DNA from: Deferribacteres bacterium
GTDB taxonomy: Bacteria > Zhuqueibacterota > Zhuqueibacteria > Zhuqueibacterales > Geothermadaptataceae
Assembly (NCBI GenBank): GCA_020633675.1
Contig: JACKDE010000002.1
Location: forward strand, 806,001 to 870,000
Reading direction: 5' to 3'
DNA: 64,000 nt
Below the pieces are notes generated by a model, which ran no database searches, had not been told where the DNA came from, and saw only the letters and a program-made list of their open reading frames with translations. Made by a program: the position numbers and the translations under genes. The first letter of the stretch is position 1; the number at the start of each line of letters is the position of its first letter. Of this stretch, positions 24,947 through 33,777 are shown piece after piece.

Positions 24947-26488
24947 TTATTCGAGTTCAAATGCGATAAATATGCGTGCGGTTTGTCTTTGTACATAAAC
25001 CAGCACGGTGTCGCCGGATTTCAGCTCGCTGGTCATGCGGCTGAAATCGGCTTTGGTGGCAACCGGCTTGCGATTGACGGCCAGAATCAGGTCGCCTTCG
25101 CGCAGGCCTTCATCGTAGGCCCGGCTCGAACGATCGATGTCAACAATCACCACGCCGGGCTCATTGGAGTCGATGCTGTAGCGTTGTTCCAGGCGTCGGT
25201 CGAGCGTTTCTACCGAAAAGCCGAGTTGGGACTCATGACCCTGGTCACGATCTCTGTAAGAGATTTGCTGATCGTCATCGGGCAGCTCAACCAGCTTTGC
25301 GGTCAAAGTAATTGGCTTGGCATCACGGATAACTTTCAATTCCACCTTCGTACCCGGACGCATCAGCGAGATGGTGTTGCGCAGATAAGGCACGTCTTTG
25401 ACCACATCGTTCTGCAAGCCAACAATCACGTCACCGACTTCCAGACCGGCACTCTCAGCCGGGCTGTCTTCGACCACTTTAACAACCAGCGCACCATTCG
25501 TAGATGGCAGATCCATCGATTTGGCGAGGGCCTGATCGATTTCCTGAATCTCCACGCCAATCCAGCTGCGGATCACCCGGCCGTCCCGAATCAGCAAGTC
25601 CATGACATCGCGCGCCATTTTGATCGGCACTGCGAAGCCGATGCCCTGGAAGCCGCCGCTCTGCGACACGATGGCGGTGTTGATGCCCACCAGTTCGCCA
25701 TTGAGATTGACCAAAGCACCCCCGGAATTGCCCGGATTGATGGCTGCATCGGTCTGAATAAAATCTTCATAATCGGTTAGTCTTACGTTGGAACGACCCT
25801 TTGCGCTGACAATGCCAGCAGTGACGGTCGAAGCCAAATCTTCGCTCAGCGGGCTGCCAATAGCCATCACCCATTCGCCAACCCGCAGCCGGTCAGAATC
25901 ACCAAAAGAAATCGGCCGCAGATCTTTTGCATCGACTTTAATGACGGCAATGTCGGATTTCGGATCAGCGCCAATGACTTTTGCACTGTAGCGGTTGCCA
26001 TTGAAAAACATCACTTCAAGCTCGTCAGCATCGCGTACGACATGGTTGTTGGTGATGATGTAGCCGTCGTCACTAACAATCACACCTGAGCCCTGGCCGC
26101 GCAAGCGCTGCTCGCCGCGAGGTGCATCCGGCCCAAAAAAACGCCGGAAAAAATCGTCACCAAAAAATTCCAGATGCGGATTACGAGTCGTTTGTGTTTG
26201 CCGTACAACTTTGTTGCTGAAAATCGTGACCACGCTTGGCTGCACTTTGTCAGCAATTTTGATGAACGCATTGTTTAAATCAGCTATGATGGGATTGTCA
26301 AATTCCGTCATCGGCGGCTTGGTTTCTTCCGGAACTGCCGGAGCAGCCGGTTCTGTTACGGTGCTTGAGATCGCCGGCATTTTTGCCTGCGATTGCGGAA
26401 GCCAATCAAAATGGGAAGCTGCAAGGACGCCAATCGCCATACCAGCAACGAGCAGAAAGGCTACCTGAAATTTCCTCGGTTTGTTCAT
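24947..26488 (-). CDS. degP: Do-family serine endoprotease with two PDZ domains
   Basis: 513 residues. A single N-terminal membrane segment or uncleaved signal (V-A-F-L-L-V-A-G-M-A-I-G-V-L-A-A-S) leads to a trypsin-like domain with the full triad: H149 in N-N-H-V-V, D179 in S-D-I-A-V and S255 in N-P-G-N-S-G-G-A-L-V. Two PDZ domains follow (~290-380 and ~410-510; G-A-L-V-V-K-V-V-E-D-S-P-A and G-V-V-I-V-D-I-D-R-S-S). It degrades or refolds damaged proteins in the periplasm. GGAGAATTAAAATG gives a strong ribosome site. Family members DegP, DegQ and DegS differ mainly in regulation; two PDZ domains exclude DegS. Confidence 0.93.
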   Translation of the reverse strand: MNKPRKFQVAFLLVAGMAIGVLAASHFDWLPQSQAKMPAISSTVTEPAAPAVPEETKPPMTEFDNPIIADLNNAFIKIADKVQPSVVTIFSNKVVRQTQTTRNPHLEFFGDDFFRRFFGPDAPRGEQRLRGQGSGVIVSDDGYIITNNHVVRDADELEVMFFNGNRYSAKVIGADPKSDIAVIKVDAKDLRPISFGDSDRLRVGEWVMAIGSPLSEDLASTVTAGIVSAKGRSNVRLTDYEDFIQTDAAINPGNSGGALVNLNGELVGINTAIVSQSGGFQGIGFAVPIKMARDVMDLLIRDGRVIRSWIGVEIQEIDQALAKSMDLPSTNGALVVKVVEDSPAESAGLEVGDVIVGLQNDVVKDVPYLRNTISLMRPGTKVELKVIRDAKPITLTAKLVELPDDDQQISYRDRDQGHESQLGFSVETLDRRLEQRYSIDSNEPGVVIVDIDRSSRAYDEGLREGDLILAVNRKPVATKADFSRMTSELKSGDTVLVYVQRQTARIFIAFELE

Positions 26489-26942
26489 TTTAATTCTCCT
26501 AACTATTTTTTACACTGTTTTTCAGTGCCATCTCACATCATTAGATTCGGGTGACAAAAATTCTGGCCAAAAGTTTTGCCTGGAAAAATAAAGTCTTAAA
26601 CACCTCACCTTCACGTGTGCTTTATTTAAATGTCGTTTTTTATGACGGCATGACTTGCAAAAATGGTTTAGCAAAATTTCAAGAAATCAATATGCAGAAA
26701 TCGCGAAACTGTTGCAAGCACAAAACCTGAGATATAAATGTTACCGGCCGTATTCGTTCAAAAGGTGTTTGTTGCCGGCTGCTTTTAGAGTATCATTTGT
26801 AATGCAGTCATTTCTTCTCTTTGCAAGTGAGAATTTGACCGATTAGACAAAGTCGCATTCAAACGCTAAGCCGATACATTTAAATCATACTAAAAATTCG
26901 ATGGAGCGACAACCGTCGAATTGAAGCGAAAGCGAGGAAACT
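26489..26942. other. divergent intergenic region between the HtrA and serine hydrolase genes
   Basis: AT-rich, with promoters for both neighbours expected. A 63-codon plus-strand frame at 26655 has no recognisable product and no ribosome site. No repeat or RNA seen. Confidence 0.35.
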
Positions 26943-28499
26943 GTGATGATCAAACATCCGTTTTTAATCCGTACAGCAATCGCCATGCTGATTGCCCTGC
27001 TATTCGTTCCATCTGTTTATGCGCAAAATGATACCAAAACCAGGGCGCTCGATGCCTATTTCGCCAAAGCCTTGCAAGACTGGAACTTGCCTGGCTTTGC
27101 AGTTGCAATTGTAAAAGATGGCGAAACTGTGCTGGCAAAAGGCTATGGCGTGCAGAATAGCGCCAAAAGCGAAAAAGTCGATGCCAATACGCTGTTTGCC
27201 ATCGCTTCCAACACCAAGGCTTTTAACGCGGCTGCTTTGGCAATCCTGGTCGATGCTGGCCAGCTATCCTGGGATGATCGGGTGCAAAAGTATTTGCCGT
27301 ATTTTCAGCTCGCCGATCCGTGGGTGACCCAGGAAATGCGTATCCGCGACTTGCTTTCGCATCGCAGTGGTCTGGGTACGTTCAGTGGCGATTTGCTGTG
27401 GTACGGGACGGATTACAGCGCTGCAGATGTGGTCAAGCGCGCGCGTTTTTTGCCGCTGGTAGGCCAGTTTCGTGCCTCGTATGGCTATTCAAATATTATG
27501 TTTCTCGCGGCCGGAGAAATCATCCCGGCAGTGACTGGAAAAACTTTTAAAGAATTTGTCCAAAGCCGTATCATTGATGTCATCGGCATGGATCGCACCG
27601 TGCTGTCCGTCAATGATTTATCCGGAAAAAGCAATGTTGCCATGCCGCACAAGCTGATTGATGGCAAGTGGCAGCCGCTTGATTGGTATGTTTGGAACAA
27701 CGCTACCGCTGCAGGCGGCATCATTTCGAGTGCAAGCGACATGGCGAAATGGATGAATCTACAGCTCAATCGCGGCGCATTTGGCGATACCCGTATCTTC
27801 AGCGAAGATGCTTCCCGCACGATGTGGACGCCGCACAACACCTTTACGGTCAGCAAAAGCAGCGAGGAAACTTTTCCATCCACTCATTTTCGAGGCTATG
27901 GATTGGGCTGGTCACTGATGGATTATTTAGGACACAAGGTGACCATGCATGGCGGCGGCTACGATGGCATGTTTTCACAACTTGCACTGGTACCGGAGGA
28001 GAAGCTCGGCATGGTCATTTTGACCAATGGCATGACCTCTGTGCAAAACGCGCTGATGTACCGTATTCTGGATACGTATATCGGTAAGCCGGAGAAAGAC
28101 TGGAGCGCGTACTATTTGCAACGCAGCAAACAAGCTGATGAACGCAAAGCCAAAGCACACGAAAAAGCGCAGAAAGAACGCGTCGACAATACCAGGCCAT
28201 CACGGCCGCTGGACGCGTACGCCGGCACTTATGGCGGTGAAATGTATGGTGATGCGACTGTTACACTTGAAAATGGCCGGCTGGTGCTGCAATTTTTGCC
28301 AGCCAAGGACCTGGTCGGTGATTTGCACCACTGGCATTATGACACTTTTGAAATCAAATGGCGTAAGGAATTTGCCTGGTTCGGCGCTGGCAAGGTACAA
28401 TTTTTCATGAATGAAAAGGCAGACGTGGTCGAATTGAAGATCGATGTTCCGAACGAAGATTTTTGGTTTACTGAACTCGAATTCAAACGCAAAAAATAG
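26943..28499 (+). CDS. secreted serine hydrolase of the class C beta-lactamase / penicillin-binding family
   Basis: 518 residues with a signal peptide (to ~Y-A-Q at 26-28). Catalytic motifs: S89-N-T-K92, Y182-S-N184 and a late H-G-G (~338). The last ~100 residues are a beta-barrel-like DUF3471 domain (L-D-A-Y-A-G-T-Y-G-G, then V-T-L-E-N-G-R-L-V-L-Q-F). The family includes esterases, D-aminopeptidases and carboxypeptidases; few members are true beta-lactamases, so antibiotic resistance should not be assumed. The linker of lysines and glutamates at ~395-415 looks flexible. Start at GTG/ATG 26943-26946 is ambiguous by one codon. Confidence 0.88.
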   Translation: MMIKHPFLIRTAIAMLIALLFVPSVYAQNDTKTRALDAYFAKALQDWNLPGFAVAIVKDGETVLAKGYGVQNSAKSEKVDANTLFAIASNTKAFNAAALAILVDAGQLSWDDRVQKYLPYFQLADPWVTQEMRIRDLLSHRSGLGTFSGDLLWYGTDYSAADVVKRARFLPLVGQFRASYGYSNIMFLAAGEIIPAVTGKTFKEFVQSRIIDVIGMDRTVLSVNDLSGKSNVAMPHKLIDGKWQPLDWYVWNNATAAGGIISSASDMAKWMNLQLNRGAFGDTRIFSEDASRTMWTPHNTFTVSKSSEETFPSTHFRGYGLGWSLMDYLGHKVTMHGGGYDGMFSQLALVPEEKLGMVILTNGMTSVQNALMYRILDTYIGKPEKDWSAYYLQRSKQADERKAKAHEKAQKERVDNTRPSRPLDAYAGTYGGEMYGDATVTLENGRLVLQFLPAKDLVGDLHHWHYDTFEIKWRKEFAWFGAGKVQFFMNEKADVVELKIDVPNEDFWFTELEFKRKK

Positions 28500-28528
28500 C
28501 GGCAACAACGCGTGGCGCGGGAAGCAAA

Positions 28529-28984
28529 ATGGCATTAAACAGCGGCAAGAATCGCACAAAGACAACAGCTGGCCGTCGGGGCGCGTCAGAACATGCGCAG
28601 GACGTGCCGGAGGTGATTGTCGATTTCATCTTTGAAGATGGCCTGTTATTTGTGGCGGTGGAAAACATCGGTCCGAAGCCGGCGCTAAAAGTGACGACTC
28701 GATTCAATCGCAAATTTTTCGGCGCCGGCGGCAACGAAGACATCAGCGGGAAAGCGATGTTTCAGAATATCGAGTTTTTAGCACCAGGCAAAAAAATCAT
28801 GACTTTTGTCGATACGAGTACCGCATATTTTGCACGCAAAGAGCCTGACAAAATATCGGCAACGGTGAGTTGGCGCGATGCAAACGGTGCGGCATTTAAG
28901 GCAAAGATCGATCACGACCTCGCGATTTATCAAGACATTGCATATATTCAAAAATTGCAGCTAAACCGAGAAAAAGGAGGCTAA
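28529..28984 (+). CDS. conserved hypothetical protein, first gene of the tail-tube set
   Basis: 151 residues, no family I can name. A basic, disordered start (~1-25) leads to a beta-rich domain: V-I-V-D-F-I-F-E-D-G-L-L-F-V-A-V-E-N-I-G, then K-V-T-T-R-F, F-L-A-P-G-K-K-I, and I-S-A-T-V-S-W-R-D. The pattern resembles an immunoglobulin-like or CARDB sandwich (inference). GGAAG precedes the ATG, and the stop is two bases before the start of the tail-tube gene, so the two are surely co-translated. Confidence 0.6.
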   Translation: MALNSGKNRTKTTAGRRGASEHAQDVPEVIVDFIFEDGLLFVAVENIGPKPALKVTTRFNRKFFGAGGNEDISGKAMFQNIEFLAPGKKIMTFVDTSTAYFARKEPDKISATVSWRDANGAAFKAKIDHDLAIYQDIAYIQKLQLNREKGG

Positions 28985-28986
28985 GC

Positions 28987-29439
28987 ATGGCTGTTCTAAG
29001 AGAAACTCCCTATGCAAAATTTAATTTTCTTGTTGATCTCGGAACAGGCAATGCGAAGGGACCCGATGCCGGTTTTTCCGAAATCGCTTTGCCGGATGTC
29101 TCCGTCGATATTTTTGCCTATCGCAATGGCAATGATCCGGAAAATGCGGCGCGCCTTGTTGCCGGAAATGTGCATTACAGCACCATCACACTCAAGCGTG
29201 GCCAGATCGGTTCGCTCAGCCTGTATCAGTGGTTCGACCAGGTTCGAAAGGGCGATCCGGCAGCCAAAAGGAACATTGCGATTCAGCTCCTGAGCGAAGA
29301 TCGGGCCGAGGTGGTTGTGACCTGGAAGCTGTCTCGTGCTTTGCCAGCGAAATATACGTTCTCGAATCTCGATGCCTTGGGCCGGGAAGTTGCTGTTGAG
29401 GCGCTCGAATTAGCGTTTGAGCAATTGGAAATGGAGTAA
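28987..29439 (+). CDS. phage tail-tube protein, gp19/contractile-injection type
   Basis: 150 residues matching the T4 gp19-like tail tube family (conserved phage tail region protein): Y-A-K-F-N-F-L-V-D-L-G start, G-F-S-E-I-A-L-P-D-V-S, Y-R-N-G-N-D-P, L-K-R-G-Q-I-G-S-L-S-L-Y-Q-W-F, and V-T-W-K-L-S-R-A-L-P-A-K-Y-T. In phages and extracellular contractile systems it stacks into the inner tube. Here no sheath, baseplate, spike, terminase or AAA gene is nearby; the neighbours are a small hypothetical and a TPR membrane protein. A strong AGGAGG ribosome site suggests high output. Full length for the family. Confidence 0.85.
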   Translation: MAVLRETPYAKFNFLVDLGTGNAKGPDAGFSEIALPDVSVDIFAYRNGNDPENAARLVAGNVHYSTITLKRGQIGSLSLYQWFDQVRKGDPAAKRNIAIQLLSEDRAEVVVTWKLSRALPAKYTFSNLDALGREVAVEALELAFEQLEME

Positions 29440-29453
29440 GCAAATTTTAGAAA

Positions 29454-30536
29454 ATGGCAGATTCAGAAAAAATTAGTCCGACAAACGACCACACCCCTTC
29501 CGCAGCCAGCCGTTCAAAAAATATCATGAAATGGATTGCAGGGGCGACCGCCGTGCTGTCGTTGATTTTTGGCTTGCAGCAACTGGTGGGGTGGGTGTTT
29601 GAATACCGGGCGCAAAAACGGGAAATCACCGAACAGCTCGAATTGGCAAAAATGCAGCGTACGTCAAGCGATTATCATGCTGCCTGGGGGAGCCTGGAAA
29701 AAGCCTATGTCATGGATCAGCAGGATCGCGAGGTTAACGAAGCGCGCGAGAATTTGGCGATGGAATGGCTTGAAAATATCAGCGTGAAGTCTGGTGAGGA
29801 GACCTTTACCGACATTGTCAATCGTATTTTGCCTGCGCTCAGCCGCGGGGTGCTAAAAGCAGAAGGCCAGCGAAAGGCGGACTTGCTGGCGCACATCGGC
29901 TGGGCGGATTTTTTGCGCTGGCGTGATGGGAATTTTGCACTGAAGCCGGAAGCTTCGTATCAGAAGGCCCTGGCTATCGATTCGAGCAATGTCTATGCTC
30001 ATGTGATGTGGGCACACTGGATTTTATGGCGGAATGGTGAGGTCGCAGAAGCGGCAATTCATTTTAAAAAAGCTGTGGCATCCGGCCGGGTGCGGCTCTA
30101 TGTGCGCGACTTGCAACTTTCCGCGCTGCTGAATTTGCATAATGAAGACACGGAGGATGAATTGGTGCGGGTTTGCCATGAAATGTGGCGAAACGACGAG
30201 ACGATTGAAGATCGCCACAAGCGGCGAATTTGGAGTGTGTATTCCAGTATCAGTGGCCGCATCAGACGCGCCAATACCACAACAGGCCAGTTTCGCACCA
30301 TCATCGATCCTGTTGAAGAATTGGCGACATTTCGCTGGCTGTTCGAGAACTGGGAGCGCACAGCCAATAGCCCAGTCTATCAATATATCTTAGCCTGCCT
30401 GCAGGAAGCCGCTGGAGAAGATGAAGCCGCGTTGAAAACCTTTCAAGCCTTGCGACAAAATTCGACTTCCAGAAATTTGCTTTTGCCTCGCATCGATGCC
30501 GGTATCAGGAGAGTGAAAGCCAAGCTGGTAGAGTGA
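29454..30536 (+). CDS. membrane-anchored TPR protein, third gene of the tail-tube set
   Basis: 360 residues. A polar ~22-residue start is followed by one membrane helix (I-A-G-A-T-A-V-L-S-L-I-F-G-L-Q-Q-L-V-G), then helical repeats of TPR type (A-A-W-G-S-L-E-K-A-Y, Y-Q-K-A-L-A-I-D-S-S-N-V-Y-A, A-A-I-H-F-K-K-A-V, Y-Q-Y-I-L-A-C-L-Q-E-A-A-G-E-D-E-A-A-L). It is probably a scaffold. It begins 14 bp after the tail-tube stop on the same strand, so the three genes form one unit. No enzyme motif seen; ribosome site weak. Confidence 0.65.
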   Translation: MADSEKISPTNDHTPSAASRSKNIMKWIAGATAVLSLIFGLQQLVGWVFEYRAQKREITEQLELAKMQRTSSDYHAAWGSLEKAYVMDQQDREVNEARENLAMEWLENISVKSGEETFTDIVNRILPALSRGVLKAEGQRKADLLAHIGWADFLRWRDGNFALKPEASYQKALAIDSSNVYAHVMWAHWILWRNGEVAEAAIHFKKAVASGRVRLYVRDLQLSALLNLHNEDTEDELVRVCHEMWRNDETIEDRHKRRIWSVYSSISGRIRRANTTTGQFRTIIDPVEELATFRWLFENWERTANSPVYQYILACLQEAAGEDEAALKTFQALRQNSTSRNLLLPRIDAGIRRVKAKLVE

Positions 30537-30633
30537 GATGGCATACTAAACAGGGGGGATTTTTCAGGTAGGCTTGCATTTACAAAATAGAACACGTTAC
30601 TTGCAGCAAGCAGGCGGAAGAATCGCGACGCGG

Positions 30634-30990
30634 TTATTCTGCCGACTCCGCCAATTCGAGGGAGTTGCCGTCGGGATCACGCACAGCAGCCATGAGCCGC
30701 CCATCCATATCCTGCGGTTTGCTCAGAATGACCGCTCCAAGCCCGGTGGCGGTTGCAAAGGCCAATTTCACATCTTCCACCACGAAACGAAGCTGCACAG
30801 TATTGATTTCAGCTTGAACACCGGCAATTTCTTTCGGGCACAGCATACATTCAATCTTACCAAAACGGCCGCTGTACAGCGTTGTGCTATACAAGCTGAT
30901 TGGCTCCAGGTCAATCCCTAAAACGCGGCTGTAAAATTTTACCATCTCCGACATGCGCCCCGCGGCGATGGTGATTTTATCGACGGTCAT
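30634..30990 (-). CDS. VOC-family (glyoxalase-like) protein
   Basis: 118 residues from the ATG at 30990, preceded by GGAGG; the slightly longer reading from 31005 would start inside that ribosome site. One VOC module pair: I-T-I-A-A-G-R-M-S-E-M-V-K-F-Y-S-R-V-L-G-I at the start and D-P-D-G-N-S-L-E-L-A-E at the end, where the Glu is the usual metal ligand. The family binds a metal and acts on small electrophiles or catechols, or confers resistance by binding; the role here is not indicated. Confidence 0.82.
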   Translation of the reverse strand: MTVDKITIAAGRMSEMVKFYSRVLGIDLEPISLYSTTLYSGRFGKIECMLCPKEIAGVQAEINTVQLRFVVEDVKLAFATATGLGAVILSKPQDMDGRLMAAVRDPDGNSLELAESAE

Positions 30991-31028
30991 GTCATTGCCT
31001 CCCATTGGATTTTACCGACTTTTTGCTC

Positions 31029-32120
31029 TCAACTCATATCACCGGCACGCTCGGCTACAAAGGATGCCTCAGTCTCACCGCTGACTGGCTCTGTGTGTGC
31101 CTTCTTTTTTTCCGGCTTCTCGATAAAAACCATCAAAGAAGCCGCAACAATCAATTGCAGGTAGGTCGCCACAAAGCGCCACGAACTGACGCTGAGCGCG
31201 AGCAAACCGGGGGGCACCACACCCTTAAAGAGCAGTGCGAAGCCAATCTCGGCACCGCCGATTGCGCCCGGAGTGGGGACAATGTTCATCAGGGTGAAGA
31301 GCAGCCACTGCAGCAACAGAAATTTAACTGGATGCGGATCCAGTCCAAAACCAAAAGCGAGAGCGGTGAACACGCTGTAGCGCATTCCCCATTGCAAGGC
31401 CGCAAAACCGATGTTGAGCAGAAAACGCAGCTTTCCGCCTGCGGCGACCAGTTGCAGGGCAGTTCGAAAATCGGCCACGGTTTTTTGAATGGCGCTCAGG
31501 CCTTTGGCGAGCCAGCCATCCTTGTGCATCAGGCGCTGTTTCCAGCGCTTTGCCGTCTTGCTGTAGCGAAAAAATAGAAATAATGCGACAAGAATTCCGA
31601 GCGTGATCGCCACGGACTGCAGTGAACGGAATGGCATGAATTTGAGAAAGATTTCCGTAACATTGATGTTTTCAGGCGGGAAAAAAAACCAAACAATGGG
31701 GACGAGTACGGCGAAAACGGTGTATTCTTCGAGCGAACCAATCAACATCAACGAGGCGGCCAGTCCGGGTTTGGTGCCATGAAAAATCAACAATCCCAGT
31801 TTGGCGTAGCCTCCGCCAATCGCGGTCGGCGTGGCGGCTGCAGCCACATCATTGGCCAAAACGATCTCGAAAATGTCGCGTGTGCTCATCGGCAGATGGA
31901 AAAATCGCGCCCACAGCCCGAGACGTATTGCGGCTACAATCCAGGGTGCGAGCGATAGAAAAACCGCAGCGAGCAACCAGGGCACCGAAATGTCGAGCAA
32001 GGCTGAAAGATTGGCATCGCCGGATGACCAGAGCGTGTAGCTCACGCTGGCCAGAACCGCCAGCGGCACCAGAAACAAAATCATGCGAATGGTTTTTTTG
32101 AGCGTCAGTTTTTCAAGCAT
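31029..32120 (-). CDS. flippase-like integral membrane protein (UPF0104 / LPG synthase transmembrane family)
   Basis: 363 residues, about eight membrane helices. Typical motifs are I-R-L-G-L-W-A-R-F-F, A-A-A-T-P-T-A-I-G-G-G-Y-A-K (~95) and P-T-P-G-A-I-G-G-A-E-I-G-F (~280). These match the transmembrane half of lysylphosphatidylglycerol synthase and related glycolipid or polyprenyl flippases, without any synthase domain. It likely moves a lipid or lipid-linked sugar across the inner membrane. The C-terminus is a charged cytoplasmic tail. It ends 39 bp from the VOC gene on the same strand. Confidence 0.85.
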   Translation of the reverse strand: MLEKLTLKKTIRMILFLVPLAVLASVSYTLWSSGDANLSALLDISVPWLLAAVFLSLAPWIVAAIRLGLWARFFHLPMSTRDIFEIVLANDVAAAATPTAIGGGYAKLGLLIFHGTKPGLAASLMLIGSLEEYTVFAVLVPIVWFFFPPENINVTEIFLKFMPFRSLQSVAITLGILVALFLFFRYSKTAKRWKQRLMHKDGWLAKGLSAIQKTVADFRTALQLVAAGGKLRFLLNIGFAALQWGMRYSVFTALAFGFGLDPHPVKFLLLQWLLFTLMNIVPTPGAIGGAEIGFALLFKGVVPPGLLALSVSSWRFVATYLQLIVAASLMVFIEKPEKKKAHTEPVSGETEASFVAERAGDMS

Positions 32121-32782
32121 TTCTGGTTTGCCTGTGCAATTACAAATGGAGCAATATTGCTCTTAGATTTTAATGGCAAAAATGATTTCCTGCAGGTTGA
32201 TGCTCGGCTTGATGTCGTGGATGCAGGTGATGCGCTGAAAAGATCAAAATGAAACGGGCAGATTGAAGGCTGCTTATGTCATGTTTGGTAGGCGCTGAGC
32301 GGCGAGCGTACCGGATAAACAGGATTTGACTGGCTGCAACTCAATCGGATCACGCCTGCAATCGCCATTTCGCAGAACTTGGTTGTTTTGTTGGCGCTTG
32401 GTGTTGCGAAATTACACAGTTTTAGCGATTGCGTCTGCTGCCGCAGGTGCGGCATCTGGGATGACTATAATATTATTCGAAAGGCTTGATCGCAAGTGAA
32501 ATTTGTCATGCAAAGAAAAAAACGATGCGTGTGAAGCATAGGCACGCTTACACCTACGGAACAAGTGCCCCGACTGGTACAAATTTTTGAATAAATTGAT
32601 ACAAATCAAAACAGTTTTACCTGGGTTTTGAACCTGTGAAGACGTGGCACGGTTTCTGTACGAGTAAGTGGCGAAGCTGTCAAAAAAAGATGGCAAAAGC
32701 GCCGCCCGCTTGAAAAACCGTCGTGTTGGCTCGCAGAAAAAATTAAGCAACTCAGTGAAGATCGGACTGCAAGGAGTTTTTT
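32121..32782. other. 662-bp divergent intergenic region
   Basis: Between the flippase-like gene (minus) and the small secreted protein (plus). I see no gene, tRNA or strong hairpin. A 112-codon minus-strand frame at 32412-32750 reads as low-complexity and is rejected. A lone AACAGGATTT at about 32318 recalls the repeat arm at 3746. Confidence 0.35.
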
Positions 32783-33220
32783 ATGCTTAGGCTAACAATC
32801 ATCATTTTGGCCGGTGTCGGCTTGTCCATAATGGCAGCGTTTTGGGGCTTGAGTCATAATGAAAATTTTGATTTTGAAAATAGAGATATCAAGACAGCAT
32901 CGATCAGCTTTTTTGAAGAAGATGGCGAAGCTCAGACAAGGGACGTAAAAAGCCAGCTTGTGCTGGTAGCCAGTGAGGACGATGCCGTCGCAACCCTGCA
33001 AATTGCGAACAAGAAATTTTCGCCGATCGATCTCTACGTAACCGATACGGACGGTCGTCGTGTCAGGACGCTCATTCATAAATATCTCGCATCCGGGACG
33101 TATCAGATTTCATGGTATGGCGAGGCGGATCAGGCAGAGCCGCTCACTCCCGGCCTGTACATCATCATCCTGGACTCCAATGATTCGAGGCAAATGCTGA
33201 AGGTTGTCTTGAAGCAGTGA
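32783..33220 (+). CDS. small secreted or anchored protein with a FlgD/T9SS-tail-like Ig domain
   Basis: 145 residues. A hydrophobic N-terminal segment (L-T-I-I-I-L-A-G-V-G-L-S-I-M-A-A) acts as signal or anchor. Residues ~70-145 form one beta-sandwich of the kind used as sorting tails: I-D-L-Y-V-T-D-T-D-G-R-R-V-R-T-L, S-G-T-Y-Q-I-S-W-Y-G and T-P-G-L-Y-I-I-I-L-D, ending M-L-K-V-V-L-K-Q. Unlike normal sorting tails there is almost no cargo in front of it. AAGGAG lies seven bases before the ATG, and a good terminator follows. Function unknown. Confidence 0.65.
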   Translation: MLRLTIIILAGVGLSIMAAFWGLSHNENFDFENRDIKTASISFFEEDGEAQTRDVKSQLVLVASEDDAVATLQIANKKFSPIDLYVTDTDGRRVRTLIHKYLASGTYQISWYGEADQAEPLTPGLYIIILDSNDSRQMLKVVLKQ

Positions 33221-33244
33221 GTTCAGTTTACATATACATCGCGA

Positions 33245-33284
33245 AGGGCCAGGTTGATTTTCGAGTCAATCTGGCCCTTTTTTT
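33245..33284 (+). terminator. intrinsic terminator after the small Ig-domain gene
   Basis: AGGGCCAGGTTGA and TCAATCTGGCCCT pair with one G-U wobble around TTTTCGAG, followed by seven or more T (33278-33284). Confidence 0.88.
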
Positions 33285-33390
33285 GATCGGACATTCGGCA
33301 TTTTTCTGCTTTTTTCTTTTGGTCGGAAAGGCTATATTGGCCAATTGATAAGCAAGAATCAGATCAGTCAATCTGTTGGAAGGCATACTC

Positions 33391-33777
33391 ATGAAGAAAA
33401 GTGTACAGACTGAACACGCTCCCGCAGCCATCGGACCTTACAATCAAGGTATTGTAACGGATGGCAGTAAGCTGCTTTTTACTGCAGGCCAAATCCCGCT
33501 GATTCCCGGTACCGATACCATGCGCAACGACTCCATCGAAGAAGCGACCGAGCAGGTATTTGAAAATGTCAAAGCCATTTTAGCAGCAGCTGGCACAACC
33601 CTTGAAAATGTGATCAAAATGACTGTGTTTCTGGCTGATATGTCCGAGTTCGCTGCGATGAATGCAGTGTATGCAAAATATTTTCCAAATCATCCACCTG
33701 CGCGGTCAGCCGTGCAAGTGGCAGCTTTGCCCAAGGGTGCACGCATCGAGATTGAAGCGATCGCACTGGTGCCGTAA
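33391..33777 (+). CDS. RidA-family enamine/imine deaminase
   Basis: 128 residues from the ATG at 33391, chosen because GGAAGG lies seven bases upstream. RidA signature: A-P-A-A-I-G-P-Y-N-Q-G-I start, A-G-Q-I-P-L-I-P, Q-V-F-E-N-V-K-A-I-L, and the end P-A-R-S-A-V-Q-V-A-A-L-P-K-G-A-R-I-E-I-E-A-I-A. The substrate-binding Arg is in P-A-R-S-A. It removes reactive enamines made by PLP enzymes, releasing ammonia. Its stop overlaps the next gene's ATG by one base. Confidence 0.93.
   Translation: MKKSVQTEHAPAAIGPYNQGIVTDGSKLLFTAGQIPLIPGTDTMRNDSIEEATEQVFENVKAILAAAGTTLENVIKMTVFLADMSEFAAMNAVYAKYFPNHPPARSAVQVAALPKGARIEIEAIALVP

Noticed and set aside
26943..28499. Serine hydrolase as an antibiotic-resistance beta-lactamase
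   Set aside because: S-x-x-K, Y-S-N and H-G-G occur in many esterases and peptidases; the C-terminal DUF3471 domain and size argue against a class C resistance enzyme.
28987..29439. Prophage remnant around the tail-tube gene
   Set aside because: No other phage gene, integrase or attachment site nearby, and all three genes of the unit are intact.
32412..32750. 112-codon minus-strand frame in the 32 kb gap
   Set aside because: Low-complexity product with no start signal or family; probably non-coding.
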